Notes under the pieces: generated by a model | Database searches by the model: none | What the model saw: the letters and a program-made list of their open reading frames with translations, nothing else | What the model was told of the DNA's origin: nothing | Program-made: the position numbers and the translations under genes | Source of the DNA: Mantis religiosa | Taxonomy: Eukaryota; Arthropoda; Insecta; Mantodea; Mantidae | Direction of reading: 5' to 3' | Assembly: GCA_030765055.1 (NCBI GenBank) | Contig: CM060955.1 | Span: forward strand, 160,500,743-160,564,742 | Length of the DNA stretch: 64,000 nucleotides | Shown: positions 23,234 to 34,459 of the stretch, one piece after another | Layout: the number at the start of each line of letters is the position of its first letter | Numbering within the stretch: position 1 is the first letter of the stretch

Positions 23234-23560
23234 GAGCACTTACCCAAGAGCTTAATTCTTCCGACACCAGACACAGACTGTCCTTCCTACTCAAAGCAGT
23301 AGCGTTAGGAAAACATTCGGAAACCCGCAGCGCTCAAACAGGGAAGCGGCGGGAATCCGAAGCGATCCCACGAGTAAACAGCCTCGAATCGGGAAGACAA
23401 GGAAATAAGTGCCGAAAAAAAAAAAGGCACAGATGTCACCGAAAATACAGGTTTTGGGACTTCCTGAGTCTCAAGAAACATAACGGTACTTGCGAGTCTT
23501 CTATAGTTAGGAAGCACTGACAGATTTTGTCACGTCAAGTCTGTGTAGCGTGAGAAGAAA

Positions 23561-23595
<35 letters not shown>

Positions 23596-23814
23596 GTGGC
23601 TCTTTTAAATACAGCTTTAAGTATATTTCAATTGCATTAATAGTAGTATTTTACGTATTTAGTGGTGACAAATAGGAAATTCTTGTGAAGTTTTAAGCTA
23701 TTAGCAAAATTGAATTGCATACGTTCTCCATTTTAGGCTACCAGTTCAGGCGGTATGGGCCAGCTCTTGGAAAAATTGGAACGTCTGACTGTAGAATTGA
23801 AAGAGTGCTGAATT
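23234..23814. other. Unassigned stretch with poly-T
   Basis: A T-run lies at 23563-23592. No gene is recognised; open frames here are short. Confidence 0.3.
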
Positions 23815-24272
23815 GTTGTTGTCACGAGGTCTACCCGAAAGTCCGAAGACTCCGGTCTCTATCAGCCCGGGAGCGATGGAAAACTCCGGGATTCTTTCCT
23901 TGGGGCAATACCTTAAGTCTAAAAAGCCCTCCCCAATCGACAACAACGTCAAGACGGAATGGAAGTGGATACGCCACTTACGCGCCTCAAACCTGCAGGG
24001 AAGACTACCGAAAAACCTCGGTGGAGCCGCCTGGTGATCTAGCACACCTTCTACAAGCTCTGCAGGCGAGGACCCGGGACTTATGAGGCAGCCCTCTACC
24101 CCTTCCGGGCGGCCGAGGCCTAGCCAAGGGTACCCGATTTCCCTCGGGTAACGGGAACACACTGCCCCCTCGAGTCCAACCCAATACGAACAACTCCCAA
24201 TCAGGGAGGGGCTCGAATGTTCGGCCCGAGGTTCCTCTAGTAACGTCAGAGGTACCACGCAAGCCTTAGTTC
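23815..24272 (-). repeat. Dispersed GC-rich repeat G, copy 2
   Basis: It matches the reverse complement of 29440-29862 and 57960-58270 over nearly its whole length. Shared blocks on the minus strand include TAGTCTTCCCTGCAGG against TAGTCTTCCTTGCGGG, GTGGCGTATCCACTTCC, GGGCTTTTTAGACT, and GAGTTTTCCATCGCTCCCGGG. A 178-codon minus frame spans it, but the frame is not kept in the other copies (they need shifts), so the repeat is read as non-coding. No terminal repeats, tRNA-like boxes or target duplications were found, so its class is unknown. Confidence 0.85.
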
Positions 24273-25225
24273 TTTGAGGCATTATTCATGAAAATTATTA
24301 TTTGGAGCTTCTCTCGATTTGAAAGTCACGCTACGCCGTGAACGAAGAAATATACAAAAAAAAAAAAAAAAAAAAAGGTATAACGTGAAATATTTCAGTA
24401 GGTCAGTAGCTAATATGAGATTTCGTTTGATCTATCGAGAAAAAAGCTGTAGATTTGTCAGCACTGATCCGTTTGTCATAACGTTTATACAGTAATCAAT
24501 GTTAGTAAGAATAGAGAAAGTTATTGCGCCCTTTCTTTATCCATATGAAGGCTGTTAGTAAAAATAAACTATTTTGGTAACCAGATATGTTGTACATGGC
24601 GTAAACAGTTTACTGCAAGATTGTGTAACTAGTGCAATTGCTTCCGCCTGTTCACTTTCTCTGATGAAACAAGATTGGATTGCCCTCTATGGTATAATTA
24701 TTGTACTATAGTCAAATTCACGTTATTTATATACCGGTCCCCAATCTCCTCACCGGCGTAACGAAATCTCTGCTTACGGGTAAAGTACTTTGAATATAGT
24801 GATGTTTTTGATAGCATAAAAGCAAAGAGAAAGTTTCCGTAGGGCATACTGTTCAAACGCATTTGTTTAAAAGCGCGGCTAATCAGTTAATGTCTACATC
24901 AAAACAGTTTTTGCGCAGAACCAAGAATGGCTCTTTAATTTGTGCCTTTAGAGGCAGGAGCGGGTAAGTAATCCGATATCTTCACCACAGTTTCCGGACG
25001 GGAATCAGGGTACGTGCCTAGGGTAAGTGGTTTCAGATATCAGAGCCCCCTCTGTTTTTGGAAGTCAAGGGATATCGATTGTGACATATTTTGTATGTAT
25101 AGCTGCACATACATAGGCTGCAGAAAAACAATTTAGGTGTAAGCATTCTGAGTGGCAGAAACTGTAACTTCACAGTTACATGTTAAGCATTTGTTTTCAA
25201 GGTTATCATGTTTGCAGTTACATTA
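24273..25225. other. Unassigned stretch
   Basis: It contains a poly-A run at about 24354-24376. No gene or known repeat is recognised. Confidence 0.3.
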
Positions 25226-25227
25226 TA

Positions 25228-26153
25228 CGAGGGTTGTTCAATAAAGAATGATAATGTTTGTACGGTCATAATGTTTGATACTGAAATTCATCTTATTATA
25301 TTCTGTTAGCTTAATGTGAAACAAACACGCCGTAGTAGTTTCATTGTTGGTACTCCTGGTTCCCGCCTGTGAGAACCAGGCAAGTTCAGACATGTTTAGT
25401 ATCGCCTATCGCTGCAATGGAGGTAACATGGAGTTAAAGTTGATGTTAGAGGAAGATCCGGAGTTTCTTTCAAATGTAATCACTGCTGATGAATCTTGGC
25501 TACATCATTTTGATCCTAAGAGCAAACAGTAAAGCTCAGTGTGGAAATCTCCTTCATCACCAATCCTCCAAAAACGCAAAAGTGGTTGTTTCTGCTGGGA
25601 AAGTTATGGTCATCTCATTCTTTGATATTCATGGAATGGTTTATCAGCATGTTGTACCTGCACACACATCAGTAACTGGACAATACTACAGGGATGTCCT
25701 GAAAACATTGCAAGTCCATATCAGGCGCAAAAGACCACATTTCCGTGAAGCAGGCTGGATGCTGCACCACGATAATGCGCGGCTGCATATTGCCAATGTT
25801 GTTGCTGAATATCTTGCAAAAATCAACGTGAAGTGCATCCCTCGCCCTCTTTATAGTCCCTAATTAGCCCTATGTGACTTTTTTTCTATTCCCTAACTTG
25901 AAACGGCTTCGTGGGAGGTATTATCCATCATCAGAAGCAGTGGTGAAGGCTGCGGAGGCGATTTTGAAAGATCTCTCAAAAATGGTTTCCAGCATGTCTT
26001 TGAAGACTGGCAGAAACACTGGGACAAGTGCATCACATTCAGGGGAGACTACTTTGAGAAGGACCATCAAAATTAGGAAGATCTGTATAAGTACGTTGTC
26101 AAAAAAAAAAAAAAAAAAAAATATTGTGACCATTCTTTATTGAACAGCCCTTA
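25228..26153 (+). mobile_element. Internally deleted mariner, copy 1
   Basis: The ends are inverted: CGAGGGTTGTTCAATAAAGA at the left and, reading inward from the right, AAGGGCTGTTCAATAAAGA. Both sides are flanked by TA. It is about 926 bp, shorter than a full mariner, and shares the same missing N-terminal region with the copy at 34460-35373. Confidence 0.9.
25344..26090 (+). pseudogene. Mariner transposase catalytic region, broken (copy 1)
   Basis: The frame lacks the N-terminal DNA-binding region and starts close to the first catalytic aspartate (VITADESWLHHFD). A frameshift near 25530 moves the reading to the 25489-25863 frame, with VVSAGKVMVISFFDIHGM and the second aspartate in WMLHHDNARLH. 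A stop follows in the PLYSP motif at 25861-25863. The third aspartate is still readable after it (LCDFF). An A-run at 26101-26121 sits just before the right terminal repeat. Confidence 0.85.
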
Positions 26154-26155
26154 TA

Positions 26156-27805
26156 TTTATTTATTTATTTGTTCTACAACAGAGCAATGCTACAATTACT
26201 GTAGCTACATGCATAATAATTTATAAACATGGCTTAAATATAAATATAAGGGTACGAAAAAATGACAATGGAAAGTATAGTACAAAAAGCTAAGACTAAA
26301 TATATGCAAATTTAAGTGCGATACAAAGAGTAACAAAAATACAAAAAAACTAAGACTAAAACAATGTATGTATGTGTGTATATATATATATATATAAAAT
26401 CGAAGACCGGACATTGGTAACTGTGTTATCATTAAACATAAACCATAAATAACACAATTGAAAATCACATGTCATTAATTCCTGTTCCTTAAATTGCTTG
26501 TAGAAGAAACTATGATCCAGTTCTATTTTAGAGGAGAGTTCATTGTACTTTGCACATAACCTTAAAATACGGGAATTCTTATGGGATGACGTTTTTGGTG
26601 TTCTAAACTGGAGCAATTGACGGTTTCTGAAACTTGCAATACTTGCATTAAAACTGATTTGACTAAGTAATACTTCGCTACATACCAGGCCATTCACAAC
26701 TTTATAAAGGAATAATTGATCAGCAAGTATTCTACGAACAGAGTGTGACATTATTTTGAATTCCTTTAGCAGTTGTATATATGAAATACACTGATTATAA
26801 GTGAATATGCCGTGGGTTTTGTGGAATATATATCTCAGGAATCTTTTCTTTATTTTCGCCAGCTGACCGTTATAACATTTAAACATAGGTAGGTTACCAT
26901 ACCACTGAGGCATATTCCAACTTACTTCGAACAAGGCTTTTGTATAAAATTGATATAACTTCAGTATCCTTTAAGTCTCTGGAGATTCTGAATACGAAAC
27001 CCAATTTATTGGTTATAATGGCAATGTGTTGACTAAAAGATAAGCCTTGGGTCATGGTAACACCTAAATCTCTGATGGAATTTACTCTAACTAGTGGAAC
27101 ATTGTCTAAATTATAATTAGACTTCAAGTAGTGCCTCTTTCTAGTAAAGATAATAAATAAACATTTTTTGATATTGAAATGAAGCTTATTTTCCAAGCTC
27201 CATTTATAAACATCCAGATCTTGTTGTAGCTTTATTATATCATAAAAAATGTAAATTTTCCTACATAATTTCAGATCATCAGCATATGAAAGACGTTTGG
27301 AGTTAGTGACACAGCTTATTAGACCGTTTGTGAAGAGCATGAAAAATAATGGTCCCAAATTTGATCCTTGAGGAACGCCGGAATAAGCAGTAAAAGAGTA
27401 GGATTCTGACAGATGAAATGTAACATATTGTTTTCTGTTTCAGAGATAGGAGGAAATTAAGTTTAAAATTTGGGCAGAGAACCCAAAATTGGAAAGTTTA
27501 TGTAGGAGGATGTCATGGTCTACATTATCACTTTAGAGAAATCAGTATATACAGTGTCAATTTGGTAACCTTGTTCCAGCCCTGTAGGAACATACTGTAT
27601 AAAGTTAGGCAAAATTGTGCCAGTAGAACGTTTACTAATGAAACCATGCTGATATTCTGAAATATAAGATTTAACATGCGAAAATATTCTGTTATACAAA
27701 ATGTGCTCGAAAACTTTCGCAGGAGCAGAGAGAATTGCTATTGGTCTATAATTTCCAATTTTGGTTACATCGCCTGTCTTAAATACATGAGTTATGATAG
27801 TTTAT
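26156..27805 (-). pseudogene. Jockey/CR1-like non-LTR reverse transcriptase, 5'-truncated
   Basis: Minus strand. From 27800 downward, one or more frames give GDVTKIGNYRPIAILSAPAK, HGFISKRST and later YSGVPQGSNLGPLFFMLF. The frame 27358-26894 then holds the catalytic box LSYADDLKLCR and ends KSLVRSKLEYASVVW. The frame 26934-26356 carries the thumb (IKKRFLRYIFHK). These are fingers, palm and thumb motifs of non-LTR RT in the right order, including YADD, with frameshifts, e.g. near 27520 and at 26900. No endonuclease is present, so it is truncated near 27805. The 3' part holds a (TA)n at about 26380-26396 and ends beside mariner copy 1 in TTTA repeats. Confidence 0.85.
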
Positions 27806-27941
27806 AAAGTAAAATCTAAAGTCCTACCAATAGTTTGTACGTGTTAACTGAACCACATGCCAATCTAAAATAAACCACATAATTACTGTCAATATAAATA
27901 TATTGGGAAGAGAAACATTAACGTCGAAACACACAACGTCT

Positions 27942-28290
27942 GCCCGCTTCTGTGGCGTAGTGGTAGCGTGTCTGCCTCACGAGACGTCAAGAGGTCTCGT
28001 GTTCGATCTCGGCTAGGGTGAATGATGTGGGTACGGTTTTTCCGAGTTTTCTCTTATCCTGGGGGATAATTGTCTGGTAACTCTAATATCTATGGACCCT
28101 GTATTCCTTTAAACATCATTTCATTCATCGTCTGATATGACTTAACGTTGAAGGTTTTCTCTTATCGTGAAAGATGAATGTCTGGTAACTCTAAGCTCTA
28201 TGGACCCTGTACTCATTTGAACATCATTTCATTCATCGTCCGATATGACTTAACTAATGTTGGAGGTCGTGAACAACAATAATGATGATG
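27942..28290 (+). mobile_element. SINE-A copy with 2 body units
   Basis: Head at about 27950 (GCTTCTGTGGCGTAGTGGTA), a box B altered to GTGTTCGATCTCGG, then two body units joined at GTTGAAGGTTTTCTCTTATC near 28150. The second ends at TGACTTAACTAATGTTGGAGG. It has a short ATG/ATA-rich tail. It belongs to the subfamily with the 9-bp deletion. Confidence 0.9.
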
Positions 28291-29389
28291 ATGATGATAA
28301 TAATAATAGTAATAATAATTTTCAAAAAATTCTATATCAAATTTCCTTCGTAAATGAAGGTTTTAATGCCACCTATTAAAAATTGTAAAGTTGATAAATT
28401 AATCCATTGTGCTACATTGTAACTTACTCCATTTGCCTTTCTAATTTTCAGAACTGGGATATCTATTTGTAGGTACTGTGATTACTGCAATTTTTAAAAC
28501 GATTTTGTATTTAGAGACCTTAAAGATATCAGAATATGAATGTTATTTTATATTTTATTATCTGTATATAATATGTGTGCGTGCTTCCTGTTTATGATGT
28601 TATTGAGAATTTCAAGCTGTCCCAATGTTTTCAATCTCGCTGCATAAACTAGAAGACGCTGTCCTCGAGTTTCTAGCTGTCAACTGACGTGTAATGGAAA
28701 CGTATTTCATAACATTACAGGGATGGCTTTTTGTCACGTCGTATGATAAGTTATTAAGTGTCGAGATAAGCCAAGAGGGATTCCTTGTAGATGTCTAGAA
28801 GAATTTAAGAGGACATATAAGTAGAGACTGAAGGCCTGATAGCTGCACTGGCCTTAAGCCTTAGAAAGTATGATGATGCCATTAGTGTAATTGACGTTCA
28901 TAGAGGGGGAAGCTTGGTTAGATGGGAGAATTTATGAACCACAATTGACGTTACGCAAAGGCGGGGACACAAATTAATTTGTTAAGCGTGTTAGAGCAAC
29001 AGAAACAATTAACTTCCCGATAAAATTGCTTGGAACTCGGCTAAATAAATGTAGGCGAAAGAAATCGGTTCTTTTTAATTAACCAAAATACATTAGATTT
29101 CATTGGGTTTCTCTTGAATGTTAGCTACTGTTTCAGTCTCTCTAAACTAAGATTAAAAGCACTACCCACCAATGTTAAATCTGCCAGATTAACACACAGT
29201 TCGTTTGTTTTTACTTGTGACATGGAATTAGTTCTTCTGTGCTTGTTTGTAACGTGTTATAGTCCATATAGTTACATATTTCCGACGTTGCTACACATCT
29301 ACTGTGTACAGGGTTGGTGACGGAGGTATTAATGCACCCGAAATACATATTATGAGACTATCTGAATTTAAAAAAAAAGACTTTCTGAA
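28291..29389. other. Unassigned stretch
   Basis: No gene or repeat recognised. Confidence 0.3.
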
Positions 29390-29862
29390 CTCCCGTAGGG
29401 GAGGATCCGTCCCCTTCAGCTGCTGTGGTGCGAGCGCTGGGGACCCCTAGCACTCATGGTACCTACCTCTGACGTTACTTGAGGAACCTCGGGCCGAACA
29501 TTCCAGTCCCTCCCGAATGGGGGTTGTGTGGACTGGGTTGGACTCGAGGGGCAGTGTACTCCCGATACCCGAGGGAGACTGCGTACCTCCGGCCAGGCTT
29601 CGGCCGCCCGGAGGGGGCAGAGGGTTGCCTAAAGAGTCCCGGGTACTAGTAGAAGGGGTGCTAGATCACTAGGCGGCCCCACCGAGGTTATTCGGTAGTC
29701 TTCCTTGCGGGGTTGACGAGCGTAAGTGGCGTATCCGCTTTCATCCCGTCTTGACGTCGATGGCCGGGTGGGGGCTTTTTAGACTCCAGGAAAGAGCCCC
29801 GGAGTTTTCCATCGCTCCCGGGTTGATAGAATCTTCGGACATTCAGGTAGGCCTCGCAATGT
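29390..29862 (+). repeat. Dispersed GC-rich repeat G, copy 3
   Basis: This is the most complete copy. The left end, CCGTCCCCTTCAGCTGC, matches 57907 in copy 4; the right end, CATTCAGGTAGGCCTCG, matches copy 2 near 23830 in reverse. The element is therefore about 470 bp. It ends 36 bp before a solo LTR. Confidence 0.85.
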
Positions 29863-29898
29863 AAATTTCTCTTTCTGAATAATTTAACTGCAAAATAA

Positions 29899-30364
29899 TG
29901 TCGCCGAGGCATTATTGCGCTGCTGCCGGCCCGCGCGGAGGCGAGCGCTAGGCGCTTGCCGAGAGAGAAACAGAAGCGGGGAGAGTAAGTCAGTGATGTA
30001 TGGATAATTATTTCCTTCTCTTGCCGTCCTGAAAGGCCATGCAGCTTTCGAGAAACAATATCGGGTATCAATAAGCGGAAAGGTGGAGAACAGTCAGTGT
30101 CGCTAAGCCCCCCCCCCCCCCCAAGATGCAGTTGCGAGTTCAGCTGCTAATTGTGTGTGTTTGTGTGTGTGCAGTACTGCAAGTGCATTCTTTCGTTTGC
30201 TTACGTGTGGTGAAGCAACGATAGACCTTCAAACCTGCGTGTTCTGTATGTCACGTTATTTTTAGAGCCTGCAAGGGGTGTACAAAGTGTCTTTTTACTG
30301 AAATAAAGATCATTATAAATTTCTGCAAACAAGACTTTAAATTTTACGAACCCATAAAATCACA
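29899..30364 (+). mobile_element. Solo LTR, copy 3 of a shared family
   Basis: It starts TGTCGCCGAGGCATTATTGC and ends CCCATAAAATCACA. Flanking ATAA (29895-29898 and 30365-30368) is a 4-bp target duplication. It matches the reverse complement of 51790-52278 at the start (GCATT.TT..), in the middle (CTTTCGTTTGCTTACGTG against CTTTCATTTGTTTACGTG) and at the end (AACAAGACTTTAAATTTTACG against AACAAGTCCTTAAATTCTACG). An AATAAA signal lies at 30302-30307. A poly-C run at 30109-30122 is peculiar to this copy. Confidence 0.85.
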
Positions 30365-30483
30365 ATAATCGTGAAATACCAAACGTGTAATAATTTCTGC
30401 ATCCACCAAGGAAATTAAAAGATATTCTGCCGCCCACAATAACCTTAGGTGATAAAGTTTCGGAAATGTTTAATTTGCTCAAA

Positions 30484-30650
30484 AGTGGCTAATGATCCGA
30501 GCGGTTAGACCGCTTGACTGTCACCTGAGCTCAACCCCAGGCGATCGCATGTGAGATACACGGCGCATAGGCGTATTTTCTCCGGGATCTCGGGTTTCCC
30601 CGCCATCATTCTACCAGTTGTTCCATAATCAACTTCCCTTTCATTTATTT
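30484..30650 (+). mobile_element. SINE-B diverged partial copy
   Basis: It retains GGTTAGACCGCTTG, then CAACCCCAGGCGATCGCA in place of box B, then TTTTCTCCGGGATCTCGGG and GCCATCATTCTACC. The 3' third is lost. Confidence 0.75.
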
Positions 30651-30853
30651 CGCTCTCTGTCATCTGCTTCTCTCACTCTCATACCAGACATTGGGCTGAT
30701 CACCCATCCTGGGTACTCTATCTAGACCAGAGTTTCTGTTCAACCCGACGCCTAATGGGATAGAGGAACAAGAATAACCCAACACAGAAATAGTGGTAAA
30801 ACTAGGGAAGTTGCAGATATGACTAGTGAGTTTGGTTAAATTACCATGCATTT

Positions 30854-30887
<34 letters not shown>

Positions 30888-31118
30888 AATTTACGTCCTC
30901 CAACGTTAAGTTATAGCGGACGGTGAATGAAATGGCTGAAGTGATGCTCAAATGAGTCCAGGGTCCATGGAGCTTAGAGTTACCCGACATTCGTCTTTCA
31001 GGATAAGGGAAAACCCCGGAAAAAAACCTTATCCAGGTAACTCACCTGACCGAGATTCGAACTCGGGACCTCTTGAACGTGAAGCAGACATGCTACCATC
31101 TACGCTACCGAGGCGGGC
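30854..31118 (-). mobile_element. SINE-A copy with (GTT)n tail and 12-bp target duplication
   Basis: TACCATGCATTT occurs at 30842-30853 and again at 31119-31130, exact. The (AAC)n tail is at the left (30854-30886) and the head at the right. It is a single-unit copy with the 9-bp segment present in altered form. Confidence 0.97.
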
Positions 31119-31130
31119 TACCATGCATTT

Positions 31131-32406
31131 AGGTCATTATTTGAATGTTCTGGAATGTCTCTTAAGTCCTCTTCATTCAAAACGAATTTTGGACTTCTGC
31201 ATAACTAGTAAACCGTATGAGATAGACTAAATTTTACTGTCCGGAGAAAAAAGTTAGAACACACTATTGTGTTCAAATCCTCTTTTTTTCCCGAGATATT
31301 CTTATCCAGTAGCTTGAATTTGCAAATACTTAAAATTCTCAAAAGCACAGTCGTTATTGTTTTTTCCGCTGGTCAAGTAAAGTGAACAGACTTTTCACAC
31401 CTATCATATGGATCGAAATATGATTTATCCATTTTTAAAAGCAAACACATAGTGGCAAAAATACAGTCCTTACTGCATCTATATTGAGGTTCTGAGTAAA
31501 TGTGTGTTCTCCTTTAAAGTATATCTATAGAAAAAGTGAAGAAAAAATTGAGTTGGGTTTTGGAGAGAAATTATGACATTTACATTTTTGTTCTCTGTGC
31601 ATAGATACCTAGTGTGAAAGTATAGCGTCCTGAAGAAATTAGCAGAAATTGAAGTATGTTTATCGAAACATTTTATTTAGTAAGCAAGATATGGTTATTT
31701 TCTCAATGATTCCGTAGTTTTTATTAAAATTCACTAGCATTTATTTTTATAAAAAGTATAATTAACTACATTACGCCTAAGTAGAATTAAAATAGAACTT
31801 GGAGGCTTTTTTATCTACTTAAAATTCAATTTAGCTATCTTCATTAGTTTATGAGAAAAGGGTCATTCTTAAAAGTGCAGTTTAAAGCAAAAATGGGTAT
31901 AACAAAGTAACATATATTTGGAAGGAAAGAAACTACGTGATTGAGCACGCAGAATCTTTCATACTTTACAAGAGCATCAATTGGGAGAACAGAATATGTA
32001 GCAGTTAAGTGATATATGTAGATTTCACAAAACCGTAGATGCAGTACCATTTTGAAAATTAGGTTAACATGGTGGTAATGTATTTTCGAAGAAATAAGTT
32101 TCCCTTTAAAATTATGAAATAGTGACAATTATGACAGTACACAGATCGAGTGGGAGGGGCATCAGAAGTGTAGTCATGTAACGAAAACATTCGCAGCTTC
32201 CAGTTGCATTTACCTTTGGGACTGAGGCTGTAAATGTAGTATTGTTTTCATTGTACAACTGTACATTCCTACAATTGCCTTGCCCCTCATTCTCTTTTGA
32301 TCTCTAGTCTTGTTCACGTTAGGCATTGCCAACAAAACAGTGGTGCCCTGTTCTGAGTATTCTTTTATTGTGGCCGACTTTTTCTCTCTTTAATGTATTA
32401 GTATAG
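31131..32406. other. AT-rich unassigned stretch
   Basis: No gene or clear repeat. At 32380-32406, CTTTTTCTCTCTTTAATG followed by TATTAGTATAG could be a branch point and splice acceptor before the frame at 32407. Confidence 0.3.
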
Positions 32407-33112
32407 ATTAAAGATATACAAACCGAAGATAGCACTTTAAATAGAATGCAGACTTACTTAGGGAGTGGGGAGTTGAATAAACAGAAGAGCAACAGCATTA
32501 ATGAAACTGCATATCGTTCATCTGACACGGAAATGATTCGAATGTTCTTGTCTGATTCACATTCCGCACTGCAGAACAAACCAATTACATGTACCTCCAC
32601 TAGAGGCTGCAGAAATTTCCCTACCGTACAACTAATGATTACATCTGCAAAACTAAATTACAACTGCAGACTGGAGCCATGTGTGGCTTCAAATGAAGAC
32701 ACTAGTAATAGAAAGCAGCATCTGTTGCTCCTTCAGTCAATACAGAAACTTAATAAGGCTTTGCTGATGGAAAGCAGCCCAAATGATTGGAAGAAGCCAA
32801 CGTTTGTTTCCCAAATAGAGCACCTGCATTGCTTATTATCCCAGCAACAATTATTAGAAGTACCCAAGGCTTGAAGCAGCCTGTGACCTACGCGGTTTAC
32901 TTACGAATTTGAACTTGCAGAAATTACACAGGAGGAATAGAAATCGTGACTTGTGTTGCAGCAATGTTCAAACATGGAAAACTGAACTTCGCTTAATATT
33001 ATGCTTTAATGAGGTAGAAAATACTACAGAGCTCACAAAGCCCGAGAAAAAGAAGCAGAGTCAAAATACATTTTGTTTTACAATACCGCTGACCATACCG
33101 ATAGCAAAGTAG
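32407..33112 (+). pseudogene. Unassigned protein-like frame, about 235 codons with one frameshift
   Basis: The frame opens at 32407, with an AG directly before it, and has an internal ATG at 32446. It reads on with ordinary, varied composition (for example TSTRGCRNFPTVQLMITS and WKKPTFVSQIEHLHCLLSQQ) to a TGA at 32872-32874. In the +1 frame the protein-like text continues without a gap from just before that stop (ACDLRGLLTNLNLQKLHRRN) to a stop at 33112. Two consecutive open frames with matching style suggest one former coding region with a single-base indel. No transposase, RT or zinc-finger motif is visible and I do not recognise the family. It could be a host exon with an assembly error, a gene relic or an unknown transposon ORF. 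If 32407 is a spliced exon, its phase (0) does not fit the candidate exon at 2012-2085. Confidence 0.4.
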
Positions 33113-33240
33113 AAAACCGACTTTGAACTTTGGAACACCATTTATGTATAACGTACCATTGGTGCCTGCTCCAGTTTAGTCAAGATAATATAGGTGAGCA
33201 TCAAAATTTGTTATGCCTAAAGGTGGATCCATTACGATGT

Positions 33241-33880
33241 TCACACGTCGTTGTAGCGTACATGGTAGCGTATCTCCATCACGTTCAAAAGATCCCGAGC
33301 TCGAAACTTGGTCATGGTGAGTTATCTGGTTAAGGTTTTTTATGGGTTTTCCCTTTTCCTGAATGATGAATGGCTGATAGCTCTAAGCTCTACGTACCCT
33401 GGGCTCATTTGACAATCATTTTACTCATCGTCCGATATGACTTAATGTTGGAGGTTTCCCTTATCCTGAAAGATCAATTTCTGGTAATTCTAAGCTCTAT
33501 AAACCTTGCACTCATTTGAACATCATTACATTCATCGTCCGATATGACTTAGGTTTTACCTTATCCTGACACATACATGTCTGATAACCGTAAGCTCTGT
33601 GGACATTGTACTCATTTCAACATCATTTACAATTCATCATCAGATTTGACTTAACATTGGTGGTTTTGCGTTATCCTGAAAGATGAATTGTGGTAACTGT
33701 AAACTCTGTGGACCCAGTACTCATTTGAACATCGTTTCATTCATCGTCCGATATGACTTGGGAGGTTTTCTCTTATCCTGAAAGATGAATGTTTGGTAAC
33801 TCTAAGCTGTGTCAACCATGGGCTCATTTGACCATCTTTTCATTTATCGTCCGATATGACTTAACGTTGGAGAAAGTAAA
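33241..33880 (+). mobile_element. SINE-A copy with 5 diverged body units
   Basis: The head is degenerate (GTTGTAGCGTACATGGTAGC, box B as GAGCTCGAAACTTGG). Five body units follow, each with an (A/T)TATCCTGA start and a CGTCCGATATGACTTA-like end near 33440, 33550, 33655, 33760 and 33865. Spacing is irregular (about 104-109) because of small indels, so this array is older than those at 13480 and 54967. Confidence 0.9.
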
Positions 33881-34287
33881 TTGATAAAGAAAATAGGCTG
33901 TCCAATGTCTCTTGATTAGTAGCGTGTATTATTGTTTGTCAATTTCTGCCTGCTTTTAATGTTATTTGTATTTTTTACTATTCTGTTTGATACAGTGGTC
34001 AGTTTTCGGTTGCCAGTATGCAATCTACAAATGAGTCAAAACGCATCCCTTGTGCAGTTTCTACAATGAAGACTCACTGAGAGCGAAAAGATAAAAGTTT
34101 GACAAAGTCTTATTTGCTATTTCTGGATCCGGGGAAACTTTTCCGTTATTTTAACGCTCACGTTATTAACTTTGTCGTTCTGGTTTCCGTTTTCGGTTAT
34201 TGTGTATCAGTCTAAAGTCTACTAAATTGAGAATCGCAACAATAATGGAAACCTGATTATTAAAGGAGGAAATAACTTCAGAAAGAA

Positions 34288-34331
<44 letters not shown>

Positions 34332-34459
34332 CGTGTCTTCTCCTTATACAAAATGTTTGGAAGCCTTTCGAAAAGGCTTTTGACGTGGTCAGCGAAGTTC
34401 GGCTACGGAATATGATGACAGAAATAGGATTTCCGAAACACTTATAACTTATGTATATA
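33881..34459. other. Unassigned stretch with (TA)n
   Basis: A (TA)n microsatellite lies at 34292-34331. Nothing else is recognised. Confidence 0.4.

Noticed and set aside
23746..24282. 178-codon minus-strand frame as a gene (also 57837-58223, 58165-58518 and 29688-30071)
   Set aside because: These lie in repeat G and the frame is not kept between copies without shifts; no known domain.
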